A stretch of 64,000 bases of DNA from Maribacter flavus. GTDB taxonomy: Bacteria > Bacteroidota > Bacteroidia > Flavobacteriales > Flavobacteriaceae. Positions 51,093 through 61,319 of this stretch are shown here, one piece after another (positions within the stretch are counted from its first letter, which is position 1; the number at the start of each line of letters is the position of its first letter). Under the pieces are notes generated by a model. The model was not told where the DNA came from. It made no database searches and was given only the letters and a program-made list of their open reading frames with translations. A program made the translations under genes and the position numbers. The stretch covers positions 62,001-126,000 of the forward strand of contig NZ_VUOE01000002.1 of the NCBI RefSeq assembly GCF_008386635.1. The letters run 5' to 3'.

Positions 51093-53549
51093 ATGAGTAT
51101 GGGAGATTCTAAATTTTCAAATTTTGACAATATGTCCTTACAGGGCATCGATCAGGATTCCGAGTTGATACCATTGCTTACCGCGGAGGACGAGGAGCAA
51201 ATGAACAGTGAGGAATTGCCGGAAACCTTACCAATCCTACCCCTTAGGAATACGGTCCTTTTTCCAGGCGTGGTAATTCCCATTACCGCCGGGAGGGACA
51301 AGTCCATCCAATTGATAAAAGATGCGAACAATGGTAGTAAAGTGATCGGGGTGGTGTCCCAAAAGGACGAGGAAACGGAGAACCCGGATATAAAGGATAT
51401 CAACACTTTGGGTACCGTGGCCCGTATTTTAAGGGTATTGCAAATGCCCGACGGAAATACCACGGTAATCATTCAAGGAAAAAAGCGATTTGAAATAGCC
51501 GAAGTGCTTACCAAAAAGCCCTACATAACCGCTACTGTTCGCGAAACCGAGGAACTTAGGCCAGAAAAGGGCAATAGTGAGTTCATGGCCATCATAGATT
51601 CCATCAAGGATCTGGCCTTGAGAATTATTAGGGACAATCCAAATATTCCAAGTGAAGCTTCTTTTGCCATCAAAAATATTCAGAGCGATTCCTTCTTGAT
51701 AAATTTTGTTTCCTCCAACCTTAATCTTGCGGTAAAGGAGAAACAAGAGTTATTGGAAATCGGGAGTTTGCAGGACAGGGCCTTGGCTACCTTAAAATAC
51801 ATGAACATTGAGCTTCAAAAACTGGAGCTGAAGAATGATATTCAGTCCAAGGTGCGGAGCGATTTGGATCAACAGCAGCGCGAATATTTTCTTCATCAAC
51901 AAATGAAGACCATCCAAGAGGAATTGGGTGGTGTTTCCTATGATGAAGAATTTGAGGAAATGCGCGAACGTGCCAAGAAGAAAAAATGGAACAAAAAAGT
52001 AAAGGAGCATTTTGAAAAGGAACTTGCCAAAATGCAACGTATGAACCCCCAAGTAGCGGAATATTCCATTCAGAGAAACTACTTGGACCTGCTTTTGGAT
52101 TTGCCATGGAACGAATTCTCCAAGGATAAGTTCGATTTAAAAAGGGCCCAACGTATTTTAGACCGTGACCATTACGGATTGGAAGATGTTAAGCGACGTA
52201 TTATAGAATATCTGGCAGTTTTAAAATTGCGTAACGATATGAAATCCCCCATTCTCTGCCTCTATGGACCTCCAGGGGTAGGTAAGACCTCTTTGGGAAA
52301 ATCCATTGCGGAGGCCTTGGGTAGAAAGTATGTCCGCATGTCCTTGGGAGGCCTGCGGGACGAAGCGGAAATTCGTGGTCATAGAAAGACCTACATTGGT
52401 GCCATGCCGGGCAGGATCGTTCAGAACCTCAAAAAGGCGGGTACTTCGAATCCTGTTTTTATATTGGATGAAATTGATAAATTGTCCAACAGTCATCAAG
52501 GCGATCCATCATCGGCGATGTTGGAAGTGTTGGACCCTGAACAGAACAATGATTTTTATGATAATTTCTTAGAAATGGGCTACGACCTTTCTAAGGTCAT
52601 GTTCGTTGCTACCGCGAACAATCTTGGGAATATACAGCCAGCGTTGCGGGACCGTATGGAAATCATCAATGTAAGCGGGTATACCATAGAGGAAAAGGTT
52701 GAAATTGCCAAAAGGCATTTACTACCCAAGCAACTGGAGGAACATGGTTTGAATTCCGGTCATTTGAAGATCGGTAAACCCCAAATGGAGAAAATCGTTG
52801 AGGGGTACACTAGGGAATCCGGGGTACGATCGCTGGAGAAACAAATTGCCAAAATGGTGCGTTATGCGGCCAAATCAATCGCAACGGAGGAAGACTATAA
52901 TGTAAAGATTAGCACCGCGGATATTGAGGAAGTGCTGGGGCCTCCAAAAATGGAACGCAGCAAATATGAGAATAATGAAGTTGCCGGCGTGGTTACGGGA
53001 TTGGCTTGGACCAGTGTTGGTGGGGATATCCTATTCATTGAATCCATTCTGTCTCAGGGTAAGGGGAACCTGAGTATTACGGGAAACCTTGGCAAGGTGA
53101 TGAAGGAATCGGCCACAATTGCCATGGAGTATATTAAATCCAATGCCGATAGGTTTGGTTTGGACGCTTCGATTTTTGAGAAGTACAATGTACATATCCA
53201 TGTTCCGGAGGGAGCTACTCCGAAGGACGGGCCTAGTGCCGGAATCACAATGTTGACATCCTTAGTATCGCTCTTCACGCAAAAGCGCATTAAGAAAAGT
53301 TTGGCTATGACTGGGGAGATTACGCTTCGGGGCAAGGTTTTGCCCGTTGGCGGTATCAAGGAGAAAATATTGGCGGCAAAGCGTGCAAGGATCAAGGAAA
53401 TTATACTTTGTGCCGATAATGAACGGGATGTAAAGGAAATCAAGGAATCCTATCTAAAAGGGTTGACATTCCATTATGTCACTGAAATGTCTGAAGTAAT
53501 CGACATAGCGTTGACAAATCAGAAAGTAAAAAATGCCAAAAAATTATAA
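51093..53549 (+). CDS. lon: ATP-dependent protease Lon
   Basis: Lon degrades misfolded and regulatory proteins in the cytoplasm. The 818-residue protein has the LonN domain (about 45-250), an AAA+ module with Walker A GPPGVGKT (about 392-399), Walker B and FILDEIDK, and a C-terminal serine protease domain with catalytic Ser715 (KDGPSAG) and Lys758 (GGIKEK). The 43-residue Ser-Lys distance equals that of E. coli Lon. The extended acidic N-terminus ([18 protein letters not shown]) is typical of Flavobacteriaceae. cmk follows 49 bases downstream. Confidence 0.97.
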   Translation: MSMGDSKFSNFDNMSLQGIDQDSELIPLLTAEDEEQMNSEELPETLPILPLRNTVLFPGVVIPITAGRDKSIQLIKDANNGSKVIGVVSQKDEETENPDIKDINTLGTVARILRVLQMPDGNTTVIIQGKKRFEIAEVLTKKPYITATVRETEELRPEKGNSEFMAIIDSIKDLALRIIRDNPNIPSEASFAIKNIQSDSFLINFVSSNLNLAVKEKQELLEIGSLQDRALATLKYMNIELQKLELKNDIQSKVRSDLDQQQREYFLHQQMKTIQEELGGVSYDEEFEEMRERAKKKKWNKKVKEHFEKELAKMQRMNPQVAEYSIQRNYLDLLLDLPWNEFSKDKFDLKRAQRILDRDHYGLEDVKRRIIEYLAVLKLRNDMKSPILCLYGPPGVGKTSLGKSIAEALGRKYVRMSLGGLRDEAEIRGHRKTYIGAMPGRIVQNLKKAGTSNPVFILDEIDKLSNSHQGDPSSAMLEVLDPEQNNDFYDNFLEMGYDLSKVMFVATANNLGNIQPALRDRMEIINVSGYTIEEKVEIAKRHLLPKQLEEHGLNSGHLKIGKPQMEKIVEGYTRESGVRSLEKQIAKMVRYAAKSIATEEDYNVKISTADIEEVLGPPKMERSKYENNEVAGVVTGLAWTSVGGDILFIESILSQGKGNLSITGNLGKVMKESATIAMEYIKSNADRFGLDASIFEKYNVHIHVPEGATPKDGPSAGITMLTSLVSLFTQKRIKKSLAMTGEITLRGKVLPVGGIKEKILAAKRARIKEIILCADNERDVKEIKESYLKGLTFHYVTEMSEVIDIALTNQKVKNAKKL

Positions 53550-53598
53550 TCTATTTCTGTATCCTCTTAGAAAATGGAATCGGCAATAAAAACATTCA

Positions 53599-54294
53599 AT
53601 GAATAAGATTACCATAGCCATCGATGGATTTTCCTCCACGGGTAAAAGTACCTTGGCAAAGCAACTGGCCAAAAAATTGGAGTATATATATGTAGATACC
53701 GGTGCCATGTACAGGGCGGTAACGTTATATGCTATGAATAATGGCTTTGTAGTAGATGGTGAAATTGATACAGCAGGTCTTATTGAGGATTTGGATAGTA
53801 TTGAGTTGAAATTTGTATTTAATCAGGATTTGGGTTTTGCCGAAATGTATTTGAATGGTGAAAATGTGGAAAGACAAATTCGGACATTGGAAGTTTCCAA
53901 TTATGTGAGTCAGATCGCCGAAATCAAGGAAGTAAGGACCAGACTGGTCGCCCTACAGCAGAATATGGGCAAGGATAAGGGTGTGGTCATGGACGGTAGG
54001 GATATTGGAACCGTTGTTTTTCCCGATGCCGAACTCAAAATCTTTATGACTGCAAGCCCCGAAAAAAGGGCGGTAAGGCGTTACAAGGAATTGCTAGATC
54101 GGGGCGAGGATGTAAAATATGAGGATATCCTGGAAAATGTTCAAAAAAGGGATTATATAGACTCGCACAGGGAAAATTCCCCTTTAAAAAAGGCGGGAGG
54201 TGCCATTGAATTCGATAACAGTGATATGGGATTGGTACAACAATTTGAGCGAATTTATGAACATGCGCTTAGGGTCATTGAAAAAAATAAATAA
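53599..54294 (+). CDS. cmk: Cytidylate kinase
   Basis: Phosphorylates CMP and dCMP for nucleotide supply. The 231-residue protein has the P-loop IAIDGFSSTGKSTLAK at residues 4-19, DTGAMYRAVTLYA for CMP binding, and VMDGRDIGTVVFPDAELKIFMTASPEKRA (in parts), the Cmk lid and base motif. The sequence ends in a long C-terminal helix. It follows lon at 49 bases and may be on its transcript. A strong terminator at 54293 overlaps the stop codon, and rpsA lies 0.7 kb downstream, recalling the cmk-rpsA pairing of many bacteria. Confidence 0.97.
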   Translation: MNKITIAIDGFSSTGKSTLAKQLAKKLEYIYVDTGAMYRAVTLYAMNNGFVVDGEIDTAGLIEDLDSIELKFVFNQDLGFAEMYLNGENVERQIRTLEVSNYVSQIAEIKEVRTRLVALQQNMGKDKGVVMDGRDIGTVVFPDAELKIFMTASPEKRAVRRYKELLDRGEDVKYEDILENVQKRDYIDSHRENSPLKKAGGAIEFDNSDMGLVQQFERIYEHALRVIEKNK

Positions 54295-54328
54295 AAAAAA
54301 CCGTCAGATTTACTGACGGTTTTTTTTG
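54293..54328. terminator. Bidirectional terminator cmk / LysM gene
   Basis: AAAAAAAACCGTCAG and CTGACGGTTTTTTTT surround ATTTA; the poly-A and poly-T flanks make it active both ways. Confidence 0.9.
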
Positions 54329-54339
54329 ATTCTTTGATT

Positions 54340-54720
54340 TTACAAATTTGGAATGACCAAAACCTGATCTGGATGGATTAGATCCGGATTCTTCAAAATG
54401 CCAGTATTGGCCTCAAAAATTTGCTTGTATTTCATAGGATCTCCATAGTAGTGCTTGGCGATTTTGCTAAGCGATTCTCCACTTTTAACGGTATGCCTGT
54501 GATACACGGAGTCATCTTCTACGGTAATGTTCGCTTTTATATCGGACGGACTTTCGCCACCTATTTCCTTTATTTTGTCCCAAATGATGTTTTTCTCATA
54601 CTGGGTCTTCGCCATTCCTTTAACCTTAAGGACATCGCCCTCAACGGTCACATTTCCATCTTTGATACCAAGTTGTTCCCCCAGGTCCAAAACGGGTTGA
54701 TACTTTGCCTTTACGCTCAT
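54340..54720 (-). CDS. BON/LysM domain protein (Kbp/YgaU-like)
   Basis: The 126-residue protein has a BON-like N-terminal part (about 1-70, VTVEGDVLKVKGMAKTQYEKN) and a LysM domain at the end (HTVKSGESLSKIAKHYYGDPMKYKQIFEAN, in parts; LIHPDQVLVIPNL). E. coli YgaU/Kbp binds potassium; that activity here is by family analogy. No signal peptide is found, so like Kbp it may be cytoplasmic. ATG 54720 is used over an upstream alternative (54732). Confidence 0.9.
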   Translation of the reverse strand: MSVKAKYQPVLDLGEQLGIKDGNVTVEGDVLKVKGMAKTQYEKNIIWDKIKEIGGESPSDIKANITVEDDSVYHRHTVKSGESLSKIAKHYYGDPMKYKQIFEANTGILKNPDLIHPDQVLVIPNL

Positions 54721-54834
54721 AATTAATTTCAATTTAACGGTTAATATTTATGCGGTTAAGGTACTAATTATTGTTCAAAACCTTTCCAAATTCACAAAAT
54801 ACTGTAATCAGCGCATAGCAAGGATTTCAACAAG

Positions 54835-54865
54835 TTGTGTATTAAGGAATTTAGTTGTAGTTTTG
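54835..54865 (+). promoter_or_regulatory. rpsA promoter (TTG-N20-TAGTTTTG)
   Basis: TTG at 54835-54837 and TAGTTTTG at 54858-54865 are 20 bases apart. The ATG at 54986 lies about 120 bases downstream, leaving a long leader that could carry autoregulation. Confidence 0.65.
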
Positions 54866-54985
54866 CACTCCTTTTTTAGCAAGCGAATCAAGATGGAAAA
54901 GGGACAGAAAATAGATCAATAATAACTTTCATAATCATTGCTTACATCTTGATTGGGTTATGGAATACAAATTTTATATCAGCAC

Positions 54986-56830
54986 ATGGCTGAAGAAAAA
55001 ACAACGGCTGAAGTAGAAGAAACTATGGAAGCTACTACACAAGAAACTGCAAAGGAGACCCCAAAGCAGGACCCACAGGAGTTTTTGGAAAATTTTAACT
55101 GGGAAAAGTACGAGCAAGGAATCGAAAGAGTAGACGATTCCAAGCTAAAGGAATTCGAAGAATTGGTTGCCGAAAATTTCGTTGATACTGCCGATGAGGA
55201 AGTAGTGGAAGGAACGGTAGTGTATTTGACCGATAGGGAGGCAATTATTGATATAAATGCCAAGTCAGAAGGTGTCATCTCATTGAACGAATTTCGATAT
55301 AATCCTAATTTAAAGGTAGGTGACAAGGTAGAGGTATTGATTGATATCCGTGAAGACAAAAGCGGACAGTTGGTATTGTCTCACAGGAAGGCGCGTACCA
55401 TCAAAGCTTGGGATAGGGTGAATGCCGCTCATGACAAGGAGGAAATCGTATCCGGTTATGTGAAGTGTAGAACCAAGGGAGGTATGATTGTCGATGTTTT
55501 TGGTATCGAGGCGTTCTTACCAGGTTCTCAGATTGACGTTAAGCCTATCAGGGACTACGATCAATATGTGAACAAAACAATGGAGTTCAAGGTGGTCAAG
55601 ATCAACCACGAGTTCAAGAACGTTGTTGTTTCGCACAAAGCGCTTATTGAAGCGGATATCGAAGAACAGAAAAAAGAGATCATCAGCCAGTTGGAGAAAG
55701 GACAGGTATTGGAAGGTGTAGTCAAGAACATTACTTCCTACGGTGTCTTTATCGACCTTGGTGGTGTTGACGGACTTGTTCATATTACAGACCTTTCCTG
55801 GAGCAGAATCAACCACCCGAACGAGGTTGTTGAGCTTGACCAAAAATTGAACGTTGTTATTCTTGATTTTGATGAAAACAAATCCAGGATCCAACTAGGT
55901 CTTAAACAATTGGAGAAACATCCTTGGGAAGCACTAAGCGATGAAATCAAGGTTGGTGATAAAGTAAAAGGTAAAGTTGTCGTTATAGCAGATTACGGCG
56001 CCTTTATTGAGGTTGTTGAAGGTGTAGAAGGTTTGATCCACGTTTCTGAAATGTCCTGGTCCACCCACTTGCGTTCCGCTCAGGATTTCGTGAAAGTAGG
56101 GGATGAGGTTGAAGCGGTTGTATTGACTTTGGATCGGGAAGATCGTAAGATGTCTTTGGGCATCAAGCAATTGACTCCGGACCCATGGACAGATATCACT
56201 TCTAAATATCCTGTAGGTTCCAGACACAAAGGTATCGTACGTAACTTTACCAACTTTGGCGTTTTTGTTGAGTTGGAAGAAGGTATTGACGGACTTATTT
56301 ATATTTCCGATCTTTCTTGGACCAAGAAAATCAAACATCCTTCGGAGTTCACCAATGTCGGTGATACTTTAGAGGTAGAGGTATTGGAATTGGATGTGGA
56401 AGGACGTAAGTTGAGCTTGGGTCACAAGCAGACCACTGAAAACCCTTGGGATAAGTACGAGGAGGAATTTGCTGTTGGTACGGTTCACAAAGCTGCCATA
56501 ACCGATGTAGTGGATAAAGGAGCTACTATAGACTTTAACGAGGATATTACGGCCTTTGTTCCACAGCGTCATCTTGAAAAGGAAGATGGTAAAAAACTAG
56601 GCCGAGGCGATGAGGCGGAATTCAAGATTATTGAGTTCAATAAAGACTTCAAACGCGTTGTGGCTAGCCACACTGCTATCTTCAGGGAAGAGGAACAACG
56701 CAATGTAAAAGCAGCGGCCCAAAGGCAGTCTGCAGCGTCAGAAGAGGCAAAACCAACATTAGGGGATGCCAATGATGCTCTACAAGCGTTAAAAGATAAA
56801 ATGGAAGCAGATTCCAAAAAGAAGAAGTAA
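54986..56830 (+). CDS. rpsA: 30S ribosomal protein S1
   Basis: S1 binds mRNA and helps load it on the 30S subunit; this matters in Bacteroidota, where Shine-Dalgarno sites are weak. The 614-residue protein has six S1 domains at about 60-125, 140-205, 230-300, 315-385, 400-475 and 490-560, each with the YG(A/V)F(V/I) or related strand, e.g. ITSYGVFIDLGGVDGLVH and IADYGAFIEVVEGVEGLIH. The Glu/Thr-rich N-terminus and Lys-rich end are typical of the phylum. The ATG at 54986 (AEEKTTAEVEE) replaces the TTG at 54953. Confidence 0.97.
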   Translation: MAEEKTTAEVEETMEATTQETAKETPKQDPQEFLENFNWEKYEQGIERVDDSKLKEFEELVAENFVDTADEEVVEGTVVYLTDREAIIDINAKSEGVISLNEFRYNPNLKVGDKVEVLIDIREDKSGQLVLSHRKARTIKAWDRVNAAHDKEEIVSGYVKCRTKGGMIVDVFGIEAFLPGSQIDVKPIRDYDQYVNKTMEFKVVKINHEFKNVVVSHKALIEADIEEQKKEIISQLEKGQVLEGVVKNITSYGVFIDLGGVDGLVHITDLSWSRINHPNEVVELDQKLNVVILDFDENKSRIQLGLKQLEKHPWEALSDEIKVGDKVKGKVVVIADYGAFIEVVEGVEGLIHVSEMSWSTHLRSAQDFVKVGDEVEAVVLTLDREDRKMSLGIKQLTPDPWTDITSKYPVGSRHKGIVRNFTNFGVFVELEEGIDGLIYISDLSWTKKIKHPSEFTNVGDTLEVEVLELDVEGRKLSLGHKQTTENPWDKYEEEFAVGTVHKAAITDVVDKGATIDFNEDITAFVPQRHLEKEDGKKLGRGDEAEFKIIEFNKDFKRVVASHTAIFREEEQRNVKAAAQRQSAASEEAKPTLGDANDALQALKDKMEADSKKKK

Positions 56831-56854
56831 CTATTTTCTTCAGAGGTTAACAGG

Positions 56855-56888
56855 AAAAAAACCTTGACCATTTGGTCAAGGTTTTTTT
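56855..56888. terminator. Bidirectional terminator rpsA / MG2-plug gene
   Basis: AAAAAAACCTTGACC and GGTCAAGGTTTTTTT around ATTT, perfect arms. Confidence 0.9.
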
Positions 56889-56935
56889 GTTTCGTCTTTT
56901 TTAGCCAAATTTATTCTATATAAGTGTTTTGATTC

Positions 56936-59455
56936 CTAATCGACCACTTCAATATCATATAGACCGGCCATGGGCCTTCCATCCTCTGTGATGCCTTCCA
57001 CCCTTACCTGGAACATTCCGGTTTTGTCACCTGTAAAGAAATCGATTTGGGATAGCCCTGCATCGCTAAAGGCCAAATCCGGATTCCAATACAGGGTCGT
57101 ACGATAATCAGGTTTTTTTGGGTCTTCTTCATAATAGTCAGGTGTATAGAATTCCCTCGTTTTGTAAAAGCCTTGAACTTTAAACGAAACTACACCAGGG
57201 TATTGTTCCTGAGCGACTAGCTCTTCATAGGATTTGTTCGTGTAAATGCCGATTACTCCTCCCGCACCTCTGGAACCAAAGATAGTTAGATCAGGACCTT
57301 TAACTACGTCTATAAATTCGACTTCAATCGCCCTTAATTGTTGGAGAAAATCTACTGTTGCCGTAGTACCATTTACAAGAATTAATGGGTCGCCATTTCC
57401 AATTGATTGAAATATTACTAGTCTTTGATTGGGAAAAGTCCCAGTAACTCTTACACCTGGTGTTCTGGCCAACAAATCCATAGCACTCATTGCTTCGTTC
57501 CCTAGTACATCTTCCCTGAAAAGCCGACTTGAAAATGGCCCTGTGGTCATTCTAGCGGTAGGATTCGAATTGGTCGCCATTTCGTGTCTGGTCAACCTTT
57601 TGTCCTTATCGGTGACCGTTACTTCTTCCAATTGGGTCACACCTACCGGATCGTATAAATAGTCCGTAACCTTTCTTTGGTATTCTTCCTTGGCATATTC
57701 CTTTGATATTTGAATTGTGTTTTGGACCTGTTGCCCCTTTATCGTTGTGGCCATCCTTGGCCATTGTTCATCTAGGGCAATGGAAAAATTACTTTTTTTC
57801 GAATCCCATTTAGCAAGGGAATCATAGGCCTCCACGGTTGCTTCCAAGGTATCGGTAAAATAAAAGGGGCCGAAGGAAAATTTGCCTTGCTCATTGGTTT
57901 TTTGCTTTGAATTGATTAGATCAACTCCGTATAAATTCAGGATAACGAATGTCTCCTTTGGCCTATTCGGTAGTTTAAACTTAGTGGTCTTTCCACGTAC
58001 CATGATACCTTTTTCCGGGGATATTTTCGGCATTTTGACTAAAGTGTCGGAGAGCATATTTTTCCAGACAAACCTACGCCAGCCATGGGTGAGCATCAAG
58101 GCATCCAATAGAAACTTACGGTGCTTGGAACCGTCTTTGAAGAAAAAGTCGGGATCGCCTATCCTTCCCCCCAGGTCAGAATTTAGAAGCAGCCAACTTT
58201 TAAATGAGTTGACATGGCCTTGGTCAATGCCATTTTTGGAAACGACCCCCACGGAGAAATCCCCTTTTAAGGGGCTGCCATTTGCATCGGTCAGTACCAC
58301 GTCCAGATTCACCTTTTCCCTTTTCCCATAAACTTTGCCCGGAGCTGAGAAAGAAATCTCAGCATCGTTGTTAGGATGATCAATGAATACCAAGCGTTCC
58401 GCCAGTGGTTCCCCATTGGAAGCGAACAAGGTAAAATGTGCAACGCCATCCTTCAACTCACTCGTAAAAATCTTTGTGGCATAGGACGATTTGTCCGAAG
58501 GCTCCCCAATTCTCTTGAAAATGAGATCTCCACGCAGATGTCCTACCAATAGGGTGCCTTCCAAAGTACGGTCAGGACTACTGGCCACTTGGACCAAGAT
58601 GTGGTCCTCCCTGTTTTGGAGATTTAATAGATACCCGGAGGAAACCGACTCAGGCAAAGGGTAGGCATATTCCTTGCCATCCACGGTAAAACTGGCGCGG
58701 TATTTTCTGCCTTCCCTTGGGATGAACCGAACCCTTCCCAAACCGAATTCATGGGACTCAAAGCTTGTTACTATTTCATCTTCGGAACTTATGATGTCGC
58801 CTTTCAGGGCTACACCGTTTCCGTTACCGTCCAAAACCTCGATACCAATAGTTCCTGGAAGTTCTGTGACCAAATCGCCACCTTCAGGATAGAATTTGAT
58901 TTTGGGGATACCTGAAACTGATTTGGATGCAGTGACTCCAAACCCTTCCAAGGTTCTATTTGACATAGGGTTATCCAAACTTGGGCCTTGTTCCAACTTT
59001 TGGACGATTATGGGAATCTGCTTCTGGTATATCACAGGTTCCTTATCATTGAGCATATATTTCGTATATGTACGTAGGGTGTAAGTTCCTTGTGGGATTT
59101 TATAGGCTATTTCAATATCCCCTGCAACGCTCTTGTCGTTCACGAACAACTTGCGCTGGGCCACAACACTATCCCGGTCATTTACCAAATCGACATAGAC
59201 AACTTTGCTTTTATTGGAAACCTCATGGGTAATTCCATCCACAAGATAGGTCTTGAACCAAATGGTATCGCCATTGGTGTATACGTCCTTGTCAGTATGC
59301 AGGTAGGTTTTTTCAGGAGCGAGTCTTTGCCGGTAATCGATGAGCTTGGTCTTTACTTTTTCCAACAATACGTATTCCTGGGAAATCTTGGAGTATGACA
59401 GCACCATGAAAATTGTGACCAAGCCTAAAATGATGGAAGCAAGGATTTTTTTCAT
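56936..59455 (-). CDS. MG2 / TonB-plug domain exported protein without a barrel
   Basis: The 839-residue protein has an N-terminal signal or anchor (about 5-24), a macroglobulin MG2-like region (KTYLHTDKDVYTNGDTIWFKTYLVDG, about 47-75; in parts), further immunoglobulin-like segments, and near the C-terminus (about 610-740) a TonB-receptor plug: RTPGVRVTG, DPLILVNGTTATVDFLQQL and GPDLTIFGSRGAGGVIGIYT. No beta-barrel follows. Such proteins are widespread in Bacteroidota and are thought to help outer-membrane uptake or TonB-linked complexes; the role is not established. Single gene. Confidence 0.85.
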   Translation of the reverse strand: MKKILASIILGLVTIFMVLSYSKISQEYVLLEKVKTKLIDYRQRLAPEKTYLHTDKDVYTNGDTIWFKTYLVDGITHEVSNKSKVVYVDLVNDRDSVVAQRKLFVNDKSVAGDIEIAYKIPQGTYTLRTYTKYMLNDKEPVIYQKQIPIIVQKLEQGPSLDNPMSNRTLEGFGVTASKSVSGIPKIKFYPEGGDLVTELPGTIGIEVLDGNGNGVALKGDIISSEDEIVTSFESHEFGLGRVRFIPREGRKYRASFTVDGKEYAYPLPESVSSGYLLNLQNREDHILVQVASSPDRTLEGTLLVGHLRGDLIFKRIGEPSDKSSYATKIFTSELKDGVAHFTLFASNGEPLAERLVFIDHPNNDAEISFSAPGKVYGKREKVNLDVVLTDANGSPLKGDFSVGVVSKNGIDQGHVNSFKSWLLLNSDLGGRIGDPDFFFKDGSKHRKFLLDALMLTHGWRRFVWKNMLSDTLVKMPKISPEKGIMVRGKTTKFKLPNRPKETFVILNLYGVDLINSKQKTNEQGKFSFGPFYFTDTLEATVEAYDSLAKWDSKKSNFSIALDEQWPRMATTIKGQQVQNTIQISKEYAKEEYQRKVTDYLYDPVGVTQLEEVTVTDKDKRLTRHEMATNSNPTARMTTGPFSSRLFREDVLGNEAMSAMDLLARTPGVRVTGTFPNQRLVIFQSIGNGDPLILVNGTTATVDFLQQLRAIEVEFIDVVKGPDLTIFGSRGAGGVIGIYTNKSYEELVAQEQYPGVVSFKVQGFYKTREFYTPDYYEEDPKKPDYRTTLYWNPDLAFSDAGLSQIDFFTGDKTGMFQVRVEGITEDGRPMAGLYDIEVVD

Positions 59456-59839
59456 ATCGTTGTTTTTTTAAGTGCGTTGTCTTCAAACTATTAAAATACG
59501 ATACCTTCCAAAGGTATTCTTTAAAGGTATCTTTATTAGTATTTTAAGTTTTACAGTAAGACCTGTTGATTTGTAGGAAATTAATAATTAATCGATAATA
59601 TTTTTACCTATTTAACAATTTTTTCGGTAAATACTTTTAATTTTAATTCTCAACACAGAATCAAAAATCCTCATTGAACATTTAGATTTACCGCTACTAA
59701 ATTTTATTGTTTTTTCTGATAAGTAAGTTTCTTCTTACTTAATCCGAACACCTTTATCTAAAATCGAATAGAAATTGATCTCGATCTATTTGAAGTTAAT
59801 TCCCTATTTTTGCTTTGCTTAAAGCATGTGTGACGAATT
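59456..59839. other. Divergent intergenic region MG2-plug / pyrR
   Basis: The 384-base AT-rich region contains an inverted and direct repeat of AAGGTAT (59501-59530) close to the MG2-plug start, a TAAGTAAG/CTTACTTA hairpin (59720-59741) and, near pyrR, TATTTTTG (59805-59812). No reading frame or pyrR-type antiterminator with a T run is visible. Confidence 0.6.
59805..59812 (+). promoter_or_regulatory. -7 box of pyrR
   Basis: TATTTTTG at 59805-59812, 28 bases before the ATG at 59840. No TTG was found at the usual distance (candidates lie at 12 and 27 bases). Confidence 0.4.
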
Positions 59840-60379
59840 ATGGGTCAAAAAGTCCTACTTTCCAAAAAGGAAATCAATATTATCCTTCACCGTTTGGCCT
59901 GTCAACTGCTTGAAAACCATGAGGATTTCAAAAACACCGTGTTAATCGGAATACAGCCCAGAGGAATATATGTAGCCCAAAGGCTTACCAAAATTTTATT
60001 GGAAGAATACAAGGTTAAACATATAGACCTCGGTTTTTTGGACATTACTTTTTATAGGGACGACTTTAGAAGAGGGGAAAAAACACTGGAGGCGACCAAG
60101 ACGAAAATCAATTTTTTGGTGGAGGACAAAAAGGTGGTTCTAATTGACGATGTGCTGTATACAGGGCGTAGTATCAATGCAGCCTTAACGGCCTTACAAT
60201 CCTTCGGTCGGCCCAAGGAAGTTGAGCTGTTGACCCTGATTGACAGAAGATTCAGCAGACATCTGCCCATACAGCCCAATTACAGAGGTAGACAGGTGGA
60301 TGCCATAGACAACGAAAAGGTAAAAGTGATGTGGGAGGAAAATGATGGGGAAGACATAATTTATTTGATAAATAGATAG
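59840..60379 (+). CDS. pyrR: PyrR bifunctional regulator/uracil phosphoribosyltransferase
   Basis: PyrR-type phosphoribosyltransferases convert uracil to UMP; in Firmicutes they also regulate pyr mRNA by attenuation. The 179-residue protein has the PRPP-binding loop VLIDDVLYTGRSINAAL and the core RGIYVAQRLTKIL. No attenuator is seen ahead of it, so RNA control is not supported here. It begins the operon pyrR-pyrB-STAS-rnz, with 5 bases to pyrB. Confidence 0.94.
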   Translation: MGQKVLLSKKEINIILHRLACQLLENHEDFKNTVLIGIQPRGIYVAQRLTKILLEEYKVKHIDLGFLDITFYRDDFRRGEKTLEATKTKINFLVEDKKVVLIDDVLYTGRSINAALTALQSFGRPKEVELLTLIDRRFSRHLPIQPNYRGRQVDAIDNEKVKVMWEENDGEDIIYLINR

Positions 60380-60384
60380 TACAA

Positions 60385-61311
60385 ATGAGCGAACTGAGTG
60401 TAAATCACTTGTTGGGAATCAAATATTTGAAAGAATCGGATATTCAGCTCATTTTTGAAACTGCGGATCATTTTAAGGAAGTAATCAATCGGTCCATTAA
60501 AAAAGTTCCTTCCTTGCGCGATATTACCATCGCCAATATTTTTTTTGAAAACAGTACCCGTACAAAGCTTTCCTTCGAATTGGCCGAAAAAAGACTTTCC
60601 GCCGATGTCCTGAACTTTTCGGCAAGCCAGTCTTCGGTTAAAAAAGGCGAAACACTTATCGATACCGTAAACAATATCCTCTCCATGAAAGTGGATATGG
60701 TGGTCATGCGACATCCCAATCCTGGGGCCGGTATTTTTTTGGCCAAACATGTCAAGGCTTCTATAATAAATGCCGGGGACGGAGCCCATGAACATCCTAC
60801 CCAAGCCTTGTTGGACTCCTATTCCATTAGGGAAAAGTTGGGTGATGTTGTGGGAAAGAACGTGGTCATCGTTGGGGATATTTTGCATTCCAGGGTAGCA
60901 CTTTCCAATATTTTTGCGCTAAAACTGCAAGGCGCAAATGTAAAGGTATGCGGACCAAAAACTTTGATGCCCAAATATATAGAATCCTTAGGGGTAGGGG
61001 TTGAGATGGATTTAAGAAGGGCCTTGGAATGGTGCGATGTTGCCAATATGTTGCGTATACAGAACGAACGACTTGATATAAGCTACTTCCCAACAACCAG
61101 GGAGTACACCCAACAATTTGGGGTAAATAAGAAATTGCTGGACAGTTTGGACAAGGAAATCGTAATAATGCACCCCGGTCCCATCAACCGCGGCGTGGAA
61201 ATAACAAGTGATGTGGCAGATTCCAAACAGTCCATCATACTCAATCAAGTAGAAAATGGTGTGGCCGTTCGCATGGCGGTCATTTATTTGTTAGCTTCAA
61301 AAATTAAATAA
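60385..61311 (+). CDS. pyrB: Aspartate carbamoyltransferase, catalytic subunit
   Basis: First committed step of pyrimidine synthesis: carbamoyl phosphate plus aspartate. The 308-residue protein has FFENSTRTKLSFELAEKRL with the STRT carbamoyl-phosphate loop (about residue 55), GAHEHPTQALLD (HPTQ) and the C-terminal HPGPINRGVEI aspartate-binding loop. The regulatory subunit pyrI is not adjacent. Five bases separate it from pyrR and 8 from the next gene. Complete length, ordinary composition. Confidence 0.97.
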   Translation: MSELSVNHLLGIKYLKESDIQLIFETADHFKEVINRSIKKVPSLRDITIANIFFENSTRTKLSFELAEKRLSADVLNFSASQSSVKKGETLIDTVNNILSMKVDMVVMRHPNPGAGIFLAKHVKASIINAGDGAHEHPTQALLDSYSIREKLGDVVGKNVVIVGDILHSRVALSNIFALKLQGANVKVCGPKTLMPKYIESLGVGVEMDLRRALEWCDVANMLRIQNERLDISYFPTTREYTQQFGVNKKLLDSLDKEIVIMHPGPINRGVEITSDVADSKQSIILNQVENGVAVRMAVIYLLASKIK

Positions 61312-61319
61312 TTGTAAGT

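Noticed and set aside
59456..59839. PyrR-regulated attenuator ahead of pyrR
   Set aside because: No antiterminator/terminator pair with a T run was found downstream of the likely promoter; only 28 bases separate the -7 box from the start.
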